From contig CAWFZK010000038.1 in the NCBI GenBank assembly GCA_963820315.1, positions 1 to 64,000 of the forward strand: a stretch of DNA of 64,000 nt. The letters run 5' to 3'. This DNA is from JACVRW01 sp963820315. GTDB lineage: Bacteria > Actinomycetota > Thermoleophilia > Solirubrobacterales > Thermoleophilaceae. The position numbers and the translations under genes were made by a program. The notes below the pieces were generated by a model that worked only from the letters and a program-made list of their open reading frames with translations, ran no database searches and was not told the DNA's origin. Below are positions 24,011-31,573 of this stretch, piece after piece. The stretch's first letter is position 1; each line of letters starts with the position of its first letter.

Positions 24011-24526
24011 ATTAGCGACGACACCGAGACCGCGATTCTCGCGGGAGGCTGCTCCTGGATCATGCAGCAACTGCTGCGCCACCCCGACGGGGTCATCTCC
24101 ACGCGTGTGGGATGGACCGGCGGCGAGGGCGACAACCCGACCGAGGAGAACCCTCAGGGTCACGCCGAGGCGGTCGAGGTCGTCTTCGATCCAGAGCGGC
24201 TCTCCTATCGGGACCTACTCGAATACTTCTTCCAGGTCCACCGGGCCGACCTTGGCGAAGACCTCGTCGGCTCCATCTACCGCTCGGAGATCTTCTATAC
24301 GAGCGAGGAGCAGCGCAGGGTGGCCGAGCAGACGATCGCCGACGTCGACGCCTCAGGCCACTGGCTCGGCAAGACCGTGACTGAGATCAGCGAGGCCGGC
24401 CGCTTCTGGGAGGACCCGGCCGAGAATCAGGACTATTTCCACCGCTTTCCGAACTATCCGGAGGGCAGCAAGCCCCCCTTCCCGCGTACGGGCGTGGAAG
24501 CAGCCAACCGCGAGATCACGGCCTAG
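24011..24526 (+). CDS. msrA: Peptide methionine sulfoxide reductase A, with no standard start codon
   Basis: MsrA reduces methionine-S-sulfoxide in proteins. The catalytic cysteine motif reads AGGCSWIMQQLL (usual form GCFWG), followed by VGWTGGEGDNPTEENPQGHA, VVFDPERLSYRDLLEYFFQV, GSIYRSEIFYTSEEQ and the C-terminal YFHRFPNYPEGS. The first ATG in frame (24062) lies after the catalytic Cys and cannot be the true start. Between the upstream in-frame TAG (23978-23980) and the Cys there is no ATG, GTG or TTG. ATT at 24011 sits 6 bases after RBS AAGGAAGG and gives ISDDTETAILAGGCSW. Either ATT is used or a start codon was lost or misread. Confidence 0.75.
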   Translation: MSDDTETAILAGGCSWIMQQLLRHPDGVISTRVGWTGGEGDNPTEENPQGHAEAVEVVFDPERLSYRDLLEYFFQVHRADLGEDLVGSIYRSEIFYTSEEQRRVAEQTIADVDASGHWLGKTVTEISEAGRFWEDPAENQDYFHRFPNYPEGSKPPFPRTGVEAANREITA

Positions 24527-24530
24527 ACGG

Positions 24531-24590
24531 TTCCGCTTGGGGACGACCAGCAGCTGCACAGGTGAGAGTGCTGCTTATCGACGGATGCAG
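24531..24590. repeat. Dispersed degenerate repeat, copy C
   Basis: Starts 4 bases after the msrA stop: TTCCGCTTGGGGACGACC, then GCACAGG and GAGAGTGCTGCTTATCGACG. One base is missing relative to copies A and B. Confidence 0.5.
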
Positions 24591-24896
24591 GACTCTCCGC
24601 CGACGTTGACGCTCCGATCTTGATCGCATTCATCAACGGAGGCGTGCAGCCACCCGCGCGATCCGAAGGTTTCGCTGCGTGTTTGCACGAGGCTCGGGAG
24701 GGTCCCGGCGACCTCCGCTTTCGGCACCACGACCACACGCGGGCCGCCAGGACGACACCGGGTCACGCGTTCCCTGAGCGACGCTCTCGCGCGTGTTTCC
24801 CTCCTTGTGTTTCGCTCCATCTGTTTCGTTCTATGGGTTTCGCCCATGAGCGCAACGGGCCGCCGCCCCGTCTTTGTGTGTTTCCTTGGCTTCCCG

Positions 24897-24984
24897 CCTG
24901 GGCTTATCGAGGAAGGGGGGTCCGCCGCTGCGCGCCGGACCCCCCTTCCTCGACATACATAGATATGTAGGTGGTAAGCCCAGG
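24897..24984. repeat. Nested inverted repeats forming a large stem
   Basis: Inner arms: TCGAGGAAGGGGGGTCCG (24907-24924) and its exact complement at 24936-24953, 18 perfect pairs around an 11-base loop. Outer arms: CCTGGGCTTA (24897-24906) and TAAGCCCAGG (24975-24984), 10 perfect pairs. Between the right arms lies a small ACATA/TATGT pair. No ORF is supported in 24591-25013; a 243-codon minus-strand frame there is proline-rich shadow. It could be a terminator pair, a small RNA, or an element end or origin-like site of the mobile region. Confidence 0.6.
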
Positions 24985-25043
24985 TGTGGCTTCGGTGATA
25001 GTCGGGCGGGGCGGTGGCAGGTTCGGGGAGACGGGGCAGTGCG

Positions 25044-25190
25044 GTGAGTGGGGTGCGGGGTTGTGAGCTGTGTCGGGCGAGTGAGTTAGTCGTGAATTCG
25101 TGGGTGGGGGAGGTTGGATCGAGGGGGATGCTTGAGGCGGGGCGGGTGTGTCGTCCGTGCGCAGGTGAGGTGCCGGGTTGCTTGGCGTGA
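25044..25190 (+). CDS. Possible small zinc-ribbon protein (two CxxC motifs)
   Basis: 48 residues from GTG at 25044 (an earlier GTG at 25014 is also in frame). It contains GCELCRASELVV and, 28 residues on, GRVCRPCAGEVPGC, two CxxC knuckles suited to one zinc ion. Too short for family assignment. It lies upstream of the excisionase gene in the same direction, a usual place for small accessory DNA-binding proteins of mobile elements. No strong RBS. Confidence 0.35.
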   Translation: MSGVRGCELCRASELVVNSWVGEVGSRGMLEAGRVCRPCAGEVPGCLA

Positions 25191-25380
25191 GCTGCTGAGG
25201 AGGGGCCGTTTTTCGGTTTGCGTCCTCTCTTATTGCGAGGGCTATGTTGCGCGTCTTCGTTCAGCCGTTCGTTTCCCTCGCCGTTGGGGCCGCTCGAGCC
25301 GGCCACGGCGACCCGGGCGCCGAGTTCGATCCGGCCGGAAGTGCTCTGCTGACCGGGACCCGCGGGAGGGTCGCGGGCTG

Positions 25381-25653
25381 ATGAGTGATCTGTCGCCTCG
25401 GCAGGTTGCTTCTGAGTTGGGGTTGTCGCGCTCGGCGGTGTACCGGCTGATCGATCAGGGAGAGCTCGTCGCGTACAAGGTGCGCGGCCGGCTCAGAGTC
25501 GAGCCGGCCGAGGTGCGGGCGCTCAGGGAGCGCTGCCGTGTCGCGCCCAGGGGACGGGACGCGGCGGCAGCGTTCGAGCCAGTGCTGCCGGTGCGGCTTG
25601 AGGTGGGCGGTAGGTTCGGCAGTGATCTGCGCTCGACGAGAGGGGTGGCGTGA
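25381..25653 (+). CDS. Excisionase-like helix-turn-helix protein (MerR/Xis type)
   Basis: 90 residues. The first 50 match the excisionase-family DNA-binding domain: LSPRQVASELGLSRSAVYRL, IDQGELVAYKVRGRLRVEPAEV. The C-terminal 40 residues are variable. Its stop overlaps the integrase start by 4 bases (GTGA), so the two are cotranslated. Expected to set the direction of recombination at the tRNA-Phe site. Confidence 0.75.
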   Translation: MSDLSPRQVASELGLSRSAVYRLIDQGELVAYKVRGRLRVEPAEVRALRERCRVAPRGRDAAAAFEPVLPVRLEVGGRFGSDLRSTRGVA

Positions 25654-26909
25654 TCGAAAGGCTTCCGAGTGGCAAGTACCGGGTGCGGTGGTACGAGTCG
25701 GGCCGTTCTGGCGGCCGGCGCTCGAGAACGTTCGAGCGCCGGAAGGACGCCCACGTGTTCGAGGCAGAGCTGACGCGCCGGCGGGCGCTTGGGGAGCTCG
25801 CCTATCTCGATGCGGCGAACAAACTGGTCGAGGAGCTCGCGGGCGACTGGTGGGAGATCTATGCGAAACCGAACCTGGCTTACAACACGCTCGCCGGCTA
25901 CGCCCCAGTGCTCGACAAGCACATCCTCCCGAGGCTCGGGCGGCTCAAGCTGCGCGAGGTCACCCCTGAGGTCCTGACGCGCTTCCGCGCCGACCTGGAG
26001 AAGGCGGGGGTCGGACGCAGCAACGTGCGTATCTCGCTTGTCGTCGTCCAGGCGATGTTCCGGCGCGCCCAGGAATGGGGCTGGGTCACCTCCAACCCGG
26101 CGAAGGCGGTGCGCAAGCCCTCAGGCGTCAGGGAGCGGGCTGTCGTCTGCCTCGAGCCCGCGAGGGTCGAGGCCATCCGCAACGTCATGCTGGCCCAGGG
26201 GCGCTCTTACGCGGCACTGATGGTCTCCCTGGCCGCCTACGCCGGCCTGCGCATCCCAGAGGAAGTCCTCGCGCTCGAATGGCGCCACGTCCGCGACCGC
26301 ACCCTGCTCGTCGAGCAACGCCTCATCCAAGGCGAGATCGTGCCCGGCCAGAAGGTGCGCCATTTCCGGCCCCGAGCCATCGACGTCCTCTCGCCTCTCA
26401 AGCAAGACTTAGCCGAGCACCGGCTGTTGATGGGTCGGCCAGACGGCCTCATCTTTCCTCGGCGTGACGGCAAGCCGTGGCGCCGCACGGACGTCAACAA
26501 CTGGCGCCGGCGCGTCTGGCACGGCGCGCGCGAGGAGGCCGGCGTGCAGCTGCTGCCCCCCTACGACCTGCGGCACGCCTTCGCGTCGCTTCAGATCAGG
26601 GCGGGACTGTCGCTGCCGGAGCTTGCCGAGCAGCTCGGCCACGCGCCTCAGATGACGCTCGCCACCTACGCGCACGTGATGCGCGAGCTCAAGGGGCTTC
26701 CGCGCCTCTCGGCGGAAGCTCAGATCCAGGCTGCACGCGAGCCGCGTAGCCCACAGGTAGACCACGGTGTGCAGCTACAGCTCTTGCTCGACGAAGCCGG
26801 AACCAGCAAAAGTCCTGCAAACGTCCTAAATGGCGAGGGCCAGAATCGAACTGGCGACACCACGATTTTCAGTCGTGTGCTCTACCAACTGAGCTACCTC
26901 GCCGACTAA
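25650..26909 (+). CDS. Tyrosine recombinase (integrase), reading into tRNA-Phe
   Basis: 419 residues from GTG at 25650. An Arm/SAM-like N-terminus (residues 55-155, TLAGYAPVLDKHILPRLGRL) precedes the catalytic domain: Arg in AAYAGLRIPEEVLAL, YDLRHAFASLQIR (H-x-x-R box with Tyr instead of the first His), LGHAPQMTLATYAHV (His and the nucleophilic Tyr). After YAHVMRELKG the C-terminal tail is unconserved; the last 26 residues (NRTGDTTIFSRVLYQLSYLA) are simply the antisense of tRNA-Phe. This layout means the enzyme's own attachment site is the tRNA 3' end. No second tRNA fragment was found to the left. Confidence 0.85.
   Translation: MIERLPSGKYRVRWYESGRSGGRRSRTFERRKDAHVFEAELTRRRALGELAYLDAANKLVEELAGDWWEIYAKPNLAYNTLAGYAPVLDKHILPRLGRLKLREVTPEVLTRFRADLEKAGVGRSNVRISLVVVQAMFRRAQEWGWVTSNPAKAVRKPSGVRERAVVCLEPARVEAIRNVMLAQGRSYAALMVSLAAYAGLRIPEEVLALEWRHVRDRTLLVEQRLIQGEIVPGQKVRHFRPRAIDVLSPLKQDLAEHRLLMGRPDGLIFPRRDGKPWRRTDVNNWRRRVWHGAREEAGVQLLPPYDLRHAFASLQIRAGLSLPELAEQLGHAPQMTLATYAHVMRELKGLPRLSAEAQIQAAREPRSPQVDHGVQLQLLLDEAGTSKSPANVLNGEGQNRTGDTTIFSRVLYQLSYLAD
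26831..26903 (-). tRNA. tRNA-Phe (GAA), integration site
   Basis: Minus strand: acceptor GGCGAGG/CCTCGCC with discriminator A, D-arm AGCTCAGTTGGTAGAGC, anticodon stem CACGA/TCGTG with loop CTGAAAA, T-arm GCCAG-TTCGATT-CTGGC. The integrase gene end overlaps it on the opposite strand, and the tRNA 3' end faces the integrase. Confidence 0.95.
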
Positions 26910-26949
26910 GCCCGACGATGGTAGCGGCCCGCCTGCGGCGTTCGGCGGG

Positions 26950-27180
26950 CTATTCGTCGAGCTTGTCGCGCTCGGGCGGCCTCGACGGTTCCGCCTCGAT
27001 GTCCTGGTCGGGATGCGGCTCGCTCGTGCTCGGCCCGCCGGGGCCGGGCTGGCCGCGCGGATCCGGGCGCTTCTCGTAGGGATCCGGCCACTCGGTCTCA
27101 TCTGGGTCGTCGATCGGGTTGTTGAGGGCGTGGTGAGGATCGCGGGCGGGCCGCTCCTCCTCGTGTTCCTCGAAGGTCAT
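26950..27180 (-). CDS. Small acidic hypothetical protein, Thermoleophilia type
   Basis: 76 residues from ATG at 27180: MTFEEHEEERPARDPHHALN, then NPIDDPDETEWPDPYEKRPD, a Pro/Gly-rich middle, and the end PERDKLDE. Highly charged and probably disordered. I recall similar short proteins with RDPHHALNNP and RDKLDE ends in Solirubrobacterales, of unknown function. It sits between tRNA-Phe and the epoxide hydrolase on the same strand. Confidence 0.55.
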   Translation of the reverse strand: MTFEEHEEERPARDPHHALNNPIDDPDETEWPDPYEKRPDPRGQPGPGGPSTSEPHPDQDIEAEPSRPPERDKLDE

Positions 27181-27205
27181 GCTCCTTCGGTGCCCGGGGA
27201 CGGCG

Positions 27206-28372
27206 TCAGCGCAACCCGCGGAAGAACGTCCGGATGTCGTCAATGAGCAGATCCGGCGCGTCGTGCGCCGCCCAGTGGCTGCCGCGCTCGTATTCGTTCC
27301 AGGAGACGATGTTCGAGTGGTCGCGCTCGGCGAAGCGGCGCAGCGGCTTGAAGTCGAACGCGAAGGCCGCCAGGCCGGTGGGCGCGGTGGTCGGCTCGCT
27401 CGGGTGCTCGACGTGGGCGTCCTCGTAGTAGAAGCGCGCCGACGACGCCCCGGTGTTGGTGAACCAGTAGATGGCGGCGTTCGTGACGACGACGTCGGGG
27501 CTCACCGCCGTGCCCAGGAGCTGGCCGATCCAGGCGAGCTGGCCGGCGGGTGAGTCGGCGAGGGCGTGGGCGAGGTTCTGCGGCTTCGTCGCCTGGAGCT
27601 TGGCGAACGCCGACATCTCCTCGTCGAAGCGCTGCAGGAACTCGAGCTGCGCGAGCTCGTCCTCGGTCATCCCCTCGAACTCGGCGGGGTCACCCGACGG
27701 GAACGAGAAGATCTGGTTGACGTGCACGCCGACGACCGCGTCGGGCGCGACGCGAGCCACCTCGGGCGACACGTACGCGCCGGCGTCGTTCCCGTGGGTC
27801 CCATAGCGGTCGTAGCCGAGCCGCTCCATCAGCTCGGCCCAGGCGCGGGCGGTGCGGTAGCGGTTCCAGCCGGGCTCGCGCGTCGGCCCTGAGAACGCGA
27901 ACCCGGGGATCGAGGGAATCACCACGTCGAACGCGTCGGCGGGATCGCCGCCGTGGGCGCGCGGGTCGGTGAGCGGGCCGATCAGCTCCAGGTACTCCAC
28001 GAACGAGTTGGGCCAGCCGTGAGTGAGGATCACGGGGAGCGCGTTGGGCTCGGTAGAGCGGACGTGGACGAAGTGGATCGTCTGCCCGTCGATGGTCGTG
28101 ACGTACTGGGGGTGGGCGTTAAGCCGCTCCTCCCAGGCGCGCCAGTCATAACCGTCGCGCCAGTAGTCGACCCGCTCCTTCACGTAATCGAGCGGAACGC
28201 CGTACTCCCAGCCCGGTGCCACCGGCCCCGTCTGCTCTGTGGCCCTGAACGTCTCGCCCGGCAGCTCCTCGGCCCAGCGCGTCCGGGCGAGCCGGTCCTG
28301 GAGGTCATCCAGGTCGGCCTGGGGGATGTCGATCCGGAACGGCTGCACGGTACGCGGGTCAGACTCGATCAT
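27206..28372 (-). CDS. Epoxide hydrolase (alpha/beta hydrolase with EHN domain)
   Basis: 388 residues from ATG at 28372 with AAGGAGAG just upstream. Residues 5-110 form the EHN domain (RLARTRWAEELPGE, WEYGVPLDYVKERVDYWRDG, YDWRAWEERLN). The alpha/beta hydrolase core has oxyanion motif HGWPNSFVEYLELI, nucleophile elbow THGNDAGAYVS (Asp nucleophile), and general base His in GSHWAAHDAPDLL. It opens epoxides to diols; substrate unknown. Divergent from a TetR gene, with two operators between them, so it is probably repressed by that TetR. Confidence 0.8.
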   Translation of the reverse strand: MIESDPRTVQPFRIDIPQADLDDLQDRLARTRWAEELPGETFRATEQTGPVAPGWEYGVPLDYVKERVDYWRDGYDWRAWEERLNAHPQYVTTIDGQTIHFVHVRSTEPNALPVILTHGWPNSFVEYLELIGPLTDPRAHGGDPADAFDVVIPSIPGFAFSGPTREPGWNRYRTARAWAELMERLGYDRYGTHGNDAGAYVSPEVARVAPDAVVGVHVNQIFSFPSGDPAEFEGMTEDELAQLEFLQRFDEEMSAFAKLQATKPQNLAHALADSPAGQLAWIGQLLGTAVSPDVVVTNAAIYWFTNTGASSARFYYEDAHVEHPSEPTTAPTGLAAFAFDFKPLRRFAERDHSNIVSWNEYERGSHWAAHDAPDLLIDDIRTFFRGLR

Positions 28373-28383
28373 AGCTCTCCTTA

Positions 28384-28432
28384 TGGAACGGATCATTCTG
28401 TTCCAGTATAGCAGAACGGAATGGTTTGTTCC
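28384..28432. promoter_or_regulatory. Two tandem TetR operators between epoxide hydrolase and tetR
   Basis: GGAACGGATCATTCTGTTCC (28385-28404) and AGAACGGAATGGTTTGTTCC (28413-28432) are related 20-base near-palindromes with centres 28 bases apart. They fill the divergent promoter region, so one repressor can silence both directions. Confidence 0.6.
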
Positions 28433-28450
28433 GCTGCTAGCGTGTCGGCG

Positions 28451-29086
28451 ATGGAGGCGAGCAGCACGCCCCTCAGCGGCCGCCGCGCTCAGGCGGCGCG
28501 CAACGACGTGCGCATCCTCGAGGCAGCGCGCACGGTGTTCGTGGCGGACCCGGATGCGCCGATCTCCGCCGTCGCCGAGCAGGCGGGCGTGGGCATCAGC
28601 GCGGTCTACCGTCGCTACGAGAACAAGGAGGAGTTGCTACGGCGACTGTGCGCCGACGGCCTCGGGCGCTACGTCGCCGCCGCCGAGGCCGCCCTGGCCG
28701 ACTCCGGGCCTCCCGGCGAGGCCTTCGCCGAGTTCATGCGGCGCGTCGTGGACGCGGACACCCACGCATTGACGCTGCGCCTCGCAGGGATGTTCGAGCC
28801 AACCGACGACCTGCGCCGCGAAGCGGCGCGTGCGCAGGAGCTCAACCTGCAGCTGGTCGAGCGCGCGAAGGCGGCCGGCGTCCTCCGCGCGGACGTGGCG
28901 CCCGAGGACCTTTCGTTCGTCTTCGAGCAGCTCGCCGCAATCCGCGTGGGCGACGACGAGCGGACGAAGGAGCTTCGCCACCGCTATCTCGCGCTCCAGC
29001 TGGACGCCCTCCAGCGATCGCAAACGAGCGAGCTGCCGGGTCGGGCGCCCAGCTGGCAGGAGCTCAGCCAGCGCTGGGAGCGCTGA
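28451..29086 (+). CDS. TetR family regulator
   Basis: 211 residues from ATG at 28451 (MEASSTPLSGRRAQAARNDV). HTH: RILEAARTVFVADPDAPISA, VAEQAGVGISAVYRRYENKE. An earlier ATG at 28421 would overlap operator 2 and is less likely. The C-terminal domain resembles the TetR_C-type regulators with QELSQRWER end. Convergent with dhaK, whose stop is 5 bases away. Confidence 0.8.
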   Translation: MEASSTPLSGRRAQAARNDVRILEAARTVFVADPDAPISAVAEQAGVGISAVYRRYENKEELLRRLCADGLGRYVAAAEAALADSGPPGEAFAEFMRRVVDADTHALTLRLAGMFEPTDDLRREAARAQELNLQLVERAKAAGVLRADVAPEDLSFVFEQLAAIRVGDDERTKELRHRYLALQLDALQRSQTSELPGRAPSWQELSQRWER

Positions 29087-29090
29087 CTCC

Positions 29091-30086
29091 TCAGAAGATG
29101 CGGACCGCCACCTCCGCGGGCGCGTCGAACAGCCTGTTGAGCTCGTCGTCGAGCTTGACCAGCGTCAGCGACGCACCGGCCATGTCGAGCGACGTGCAGT
29201 ACTCGCCGACGTAGCTGCGTGTGACGTTGACCCCGCGGTCCGCGAGCTGCTGGTGGGCCCGCCCGTAGACGATGTAGAGCTCGGAGATCGGCGTGCCGCC
29301 GAGCCCGTTGATCATCAGCGCGACCTCGTCACCCGACTCGTAGGGCAGGTCGGTCACGACGGCCTCGAGCAGCTCGTCGGTGATCGCGTTGGAGTCGGCG
29401 AGCTTCTCGCGCCGGCGGCCCGGCTCGCCGTGGATGCCCACGCCCATCTCCATCTCGTCGTCGCCGAGATCGAACAGCGGACTGCCCTTGGCCGGGGGCG
29501 TGCACGAGGTGAGCGCCATGCCCATCGTCCTCGTGACCGAGTTGACGCGGTTGCCGAGCTCGACGAGCTCCTCGAGCTCCGCGCCGTCCTCGGACGCGGC
29601 GCCCACCGCCTTGATGACGAAGAAGTTGCCCGCCACGCCGCGGCGCCCGACCGTGTAGGTCGAGTCCTTCACCGCCACGTCGTCGTCGACGATGATCGTC
29701 GCGATCTTGATGTCCTCGGCCTCGGCGAGCTCGCGGCCCATGTCGAAGGACATGCGGTCGCCCGTGTAGTTGTTGATGATGTGGAGCACGCCCTTCGGGC
29801 TCGCCATCAGCTTCGTCGTCTCGTAGACGTAGTCCGACGGCGGCGCCGCGAAGACGTCTCCCGGGCAGGCCGCGTCGAGCATTCCCTTCCCGACCGCCAT
29901 CACGTGGGCGGGCTCATGACCCGAGCCCGAGCCCTGCACGATCGACACCTTGTCGTCGCGCGGCGCGTCGGCGCGCATGATCAGGTTGTACTCCGGCACG
30001 TAACGAAGCGTGTCGGGGTTGGCCAGTTCGACGCCCTTGAGCATCTCGGGAACGAACTGCTGAGCGTCGTTGACGAACTTCTTCAC
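29091..30086 (-). CDS. dhaK: Dihydroxyacetone kinase subunit DhaK
   Basis: 331 residues from GTG at 30086 with GAGAGGAG upstream. It carries IVQGSGSGHEPAHVMAVGKG, VLHIINNYTGDRMSFDMG, the covalent substrate-binding histidine in MGVGIHGEPGRR, and the C-terminal MINGLGGTPISELYIVYGRA. DhaK binds dihydroxyacetone (or a related ketose such as erythrulose) through a hemiaminal with this His. It is the last gene of a minus-strand set fba - cbbY-like - dhaL - dhaK. No DhaM phosphotransfer subunit is present, so the kinase is probably ATP-dependent. Confidence 0.9.
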   Translation of the reverse strand: MKKFVNDAQQFVPEMLKGVELANPDTLRYVPEYNLIMRADAPRDDKVSIVQGSGSGHEPAHVMAVGKGMLDAACPGDVFAAPPSDYVYETTKLMASPKGVLHIINNYTGDRMSFDMGRELAEAEDIKIATIIVDDDVAVKDSTYTVGRRGVAGNFFVIKAVGAASEDGAELEELVELGNRVNSVTRTMGMALTSCTPPAKGSPLFDLGDDEMEMGVGIHGEPGRRREKLADSNAITDELLEAVVTDLPYESGDEVALMINGLGGTPISELYIVYGRAHQQLADRGVNVTRSYVGEYCTSLDMAGASLTLVKLDDELNRLFDAPAEVAVRIF

Positions 30087-30133
30087 CGCGTCTCCTCTCG
30101 GATGGTCTCCCCGCCCCAAACGGGCGGAGCCGG

Positions 30134-30781
30134 TCAGGCCCGCTCGAGTCCAGCCTCCTGCCAGGCCTTGCTCACTTCCTCGAGCATCACCGCAACGCCG
30201 ATCGCACCTGCGTCGACGGAGTCGCGGCTGCGCTCGCCCGTGTAGCTTGCGCGCCCGCGCTGGGCGAGCATGCCCTTGGTTGCCTCGGCGGCCTCCCTCC
30301 CGGTGGCCGCTGCGCGGGCGAGCGCGTCCGGCGCTCCCTCCGCCATCGCCTTCTCGAGCTCGTCCACCGCCGGGGCGAGCGCGTCCAGAAGCGTCTTGTC
30401 GCCGAGGTCCGTCTGGCCGCGCTGCTTGACGCCCTCGATCGCGGCGCGCAGCGCGGCGATCACCTCTTCGCCGCTCGGCTCGGGGTTGTCGCCGAGCGTC
30501 GCTCCGGCGCGCAGGAAGGCGGTTCCCCAGATCGGCCCGGAGGTGCCGCCGATGCGCTTGGTCAGGATCAGCGCCGTCTTCTTCAGGAGGCCGCCGGGGT
30601 TCTCGTACTCGAGCTCGTCCCAGTCGCTGATGACGATCTCGAAGCCGCGCGCGAGCGAGTAGCCGAAGTCGCCGTCGCCGACGACGGCGTCGAGCTCGCA
30701 GAAGTACGTCTCGTTGTCGACCGCGGTCTGGGCGATCGTCCGTACAACGAGCTCGGTCCGGCCCATCGCGCTATCGCTCAT
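30134..30781 (-). CDS. dhaL: Dihydroxyacetone kinase subunit DhaL (nucleotide-binding)
   Basis: 215 residues. Mg-ADP/ATP-binding aspartates in ELDAVVGDGDFGYSLARG, the GGTSGPIWGTAFLRAGATLG loop, and GRASYTGERSRDSVDAGA near the C-terminus are all present. The second Asp cluster reads DGDFG where DGDTG is usual. It supplies the nucleotide to DhaK. Its start overlaps the stop of the CbbY-like gene by 4 bases (ATGA). The partner dhaK starts 47 bases downstream. Confidence 0.9.
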   Translation of the reverse strand: MSDSAMGRTELVVRTIAQTAVDNETYFCELDAVVGDGDFGYSLARGFEIVISDWDELEYENPGGLLKKTALILTKRIGGTSGPIWGTAFLRAGATLGDNPEPSGEEVIAALRAAIEGVKQRGQTDLGDKTLLDALAPAVDELEKAMAEGAPDALARAAATGREAAEATKGMLAQRGRASYTGERSRDSVDAGAIGVAVMLEEVSKAWQEAGLERA

Positions 30782-31569
30782 ACAGCCTCCTCCTGGGTCA
30801 ATGATCCGCTGAGACAGTCCTGCAGGTCGTTGAGCGTCACGAGCTCACCGGGGTTGGCGGTGCCGCGGTTGGCGAGCACCTGTGCGGGCGTTCCGGGGTC
30901 GCCGAGGCTCGTGACCACGAGGACAGCCTCGCTCATGTCCTCGTCCGCGGTGTAGCTGCTGACGGTCACGACGCAGCGCAGGCCGGCGCCCACCGCCGCG
31001 AGCAGCCCGTTGCGGGAGTCCTCGATCACGAGCGCGTCCTCCTGTCCGACCCCGAGCTCCTCGAGCGCGAGCAGGTAGATCGCCGGGTCGGGCTTCTTGG
31101 CCGGGACGACGTCGCCGGCGAAGACCGCGAAGCGGGCCGCGTCCTGCTCGCCGACGACGTGCTCGAGCACGGCGCGCACCGACTCTTCGGCCGAGGTCGA
31201 GGCGACCGCCAGCGTCCAGCCCGCGTCGCGGGCCTCACCGACGACGCGTGCCACGCCGGGGCGGCCCGGGAGCTTGCCGGCCCGGACCATCTCCTTGTAG
31301 AGCTCGGTCTTGCGGCGGTGCCAGCCCGCGAGCAGCTCACGCTGGCCGTCGGGGTCGGATGGCAGGTCGTTCGCGCTCACGAACTCGTCCGTCAGCAGCG
31401 AGGCCATGCGCTCCTTGCCGCCGCCGATGCGGAGCTTCTCGCCGTACTCCTCCTCCGACCAGCGCACGTCGAGCCCGGACTCCTCGAAGGTCTGGTTGAA
31501 CGCGGGGCGGTGACCGTCGCGCTCGGTGTCGGCGAGCACGCCGTCGCAGTCGAAGATCAGCGCCGGCAC
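30778..31569 (-). CDS. HAD phosphatase, CbbY-like
   Basis: 263 residues. HAD motif I DCDGVLADTERDGHRPAFNQ, cap with SEEEYGEKLRIGGGKERM, motif II ASTSAEES, motif III PAKKPDPAIYLLALEELGV, motif IV VIEDSRNGLLAAVGAGLRCV. The GGGKERM cap signature matches CbbY, which removes phosphate from xylulose-1,5-bisphosphate. In this operon it may dephosphorylate a sugar bisphosphate or phosphate linked to the aldolase. The C-terminal 45 residues (GTPAQVLANRGTANPGELVT) extend beyond the core. Confidence 0.8.
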   Translation of the reverse strand: MPALIFDCDGVLADTERDGHRPAFNQTFEESGLDVRWSEEEYGEKLRIGGGKERMASLLTDEFVSANDLPSDPDGQRELLAGWHRRKTELYKEMVRAGKLPGRPGVARVVGEARDAGWTLAVASTSAEESVRAVLEHVVGEQDAARFAVFAGDVVPAKKPDPAIYLLALEELGVGQEDALVIEDSRNGLLAAVGAGLRCVVTVSSYTADEDMSEAVLVVTSLGDPGTPAQVLANRGTANPGELVTLNDLQDCLSGSLTQEEAV

Positions 31570-31573
31570 GCCG

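Noticed and set aside
24575..25306. 243-codon minus-strand frame
   Set aside because: Pro/Arg/Thr-rich with no domain; it spans the inverted repeats and the opposite small ORF, so it is probably chance in GC-rich DNA.
15585..26822. Shared CCTGCAAA near tRNA-Ala (about 15,591) and before tRNA-Phe (about 26,813) as an att core
   Set aside because: Only 8 bases are shared and the contexts differ; likely coincidence.
15583..26830. Left attachment site (copy of the tRNA-Phe 3' end)
   Set aside because: Scanned by eye for the T-arm/acceptor sequence to the left of the integrase and found none; it may be outside the window or decayed.
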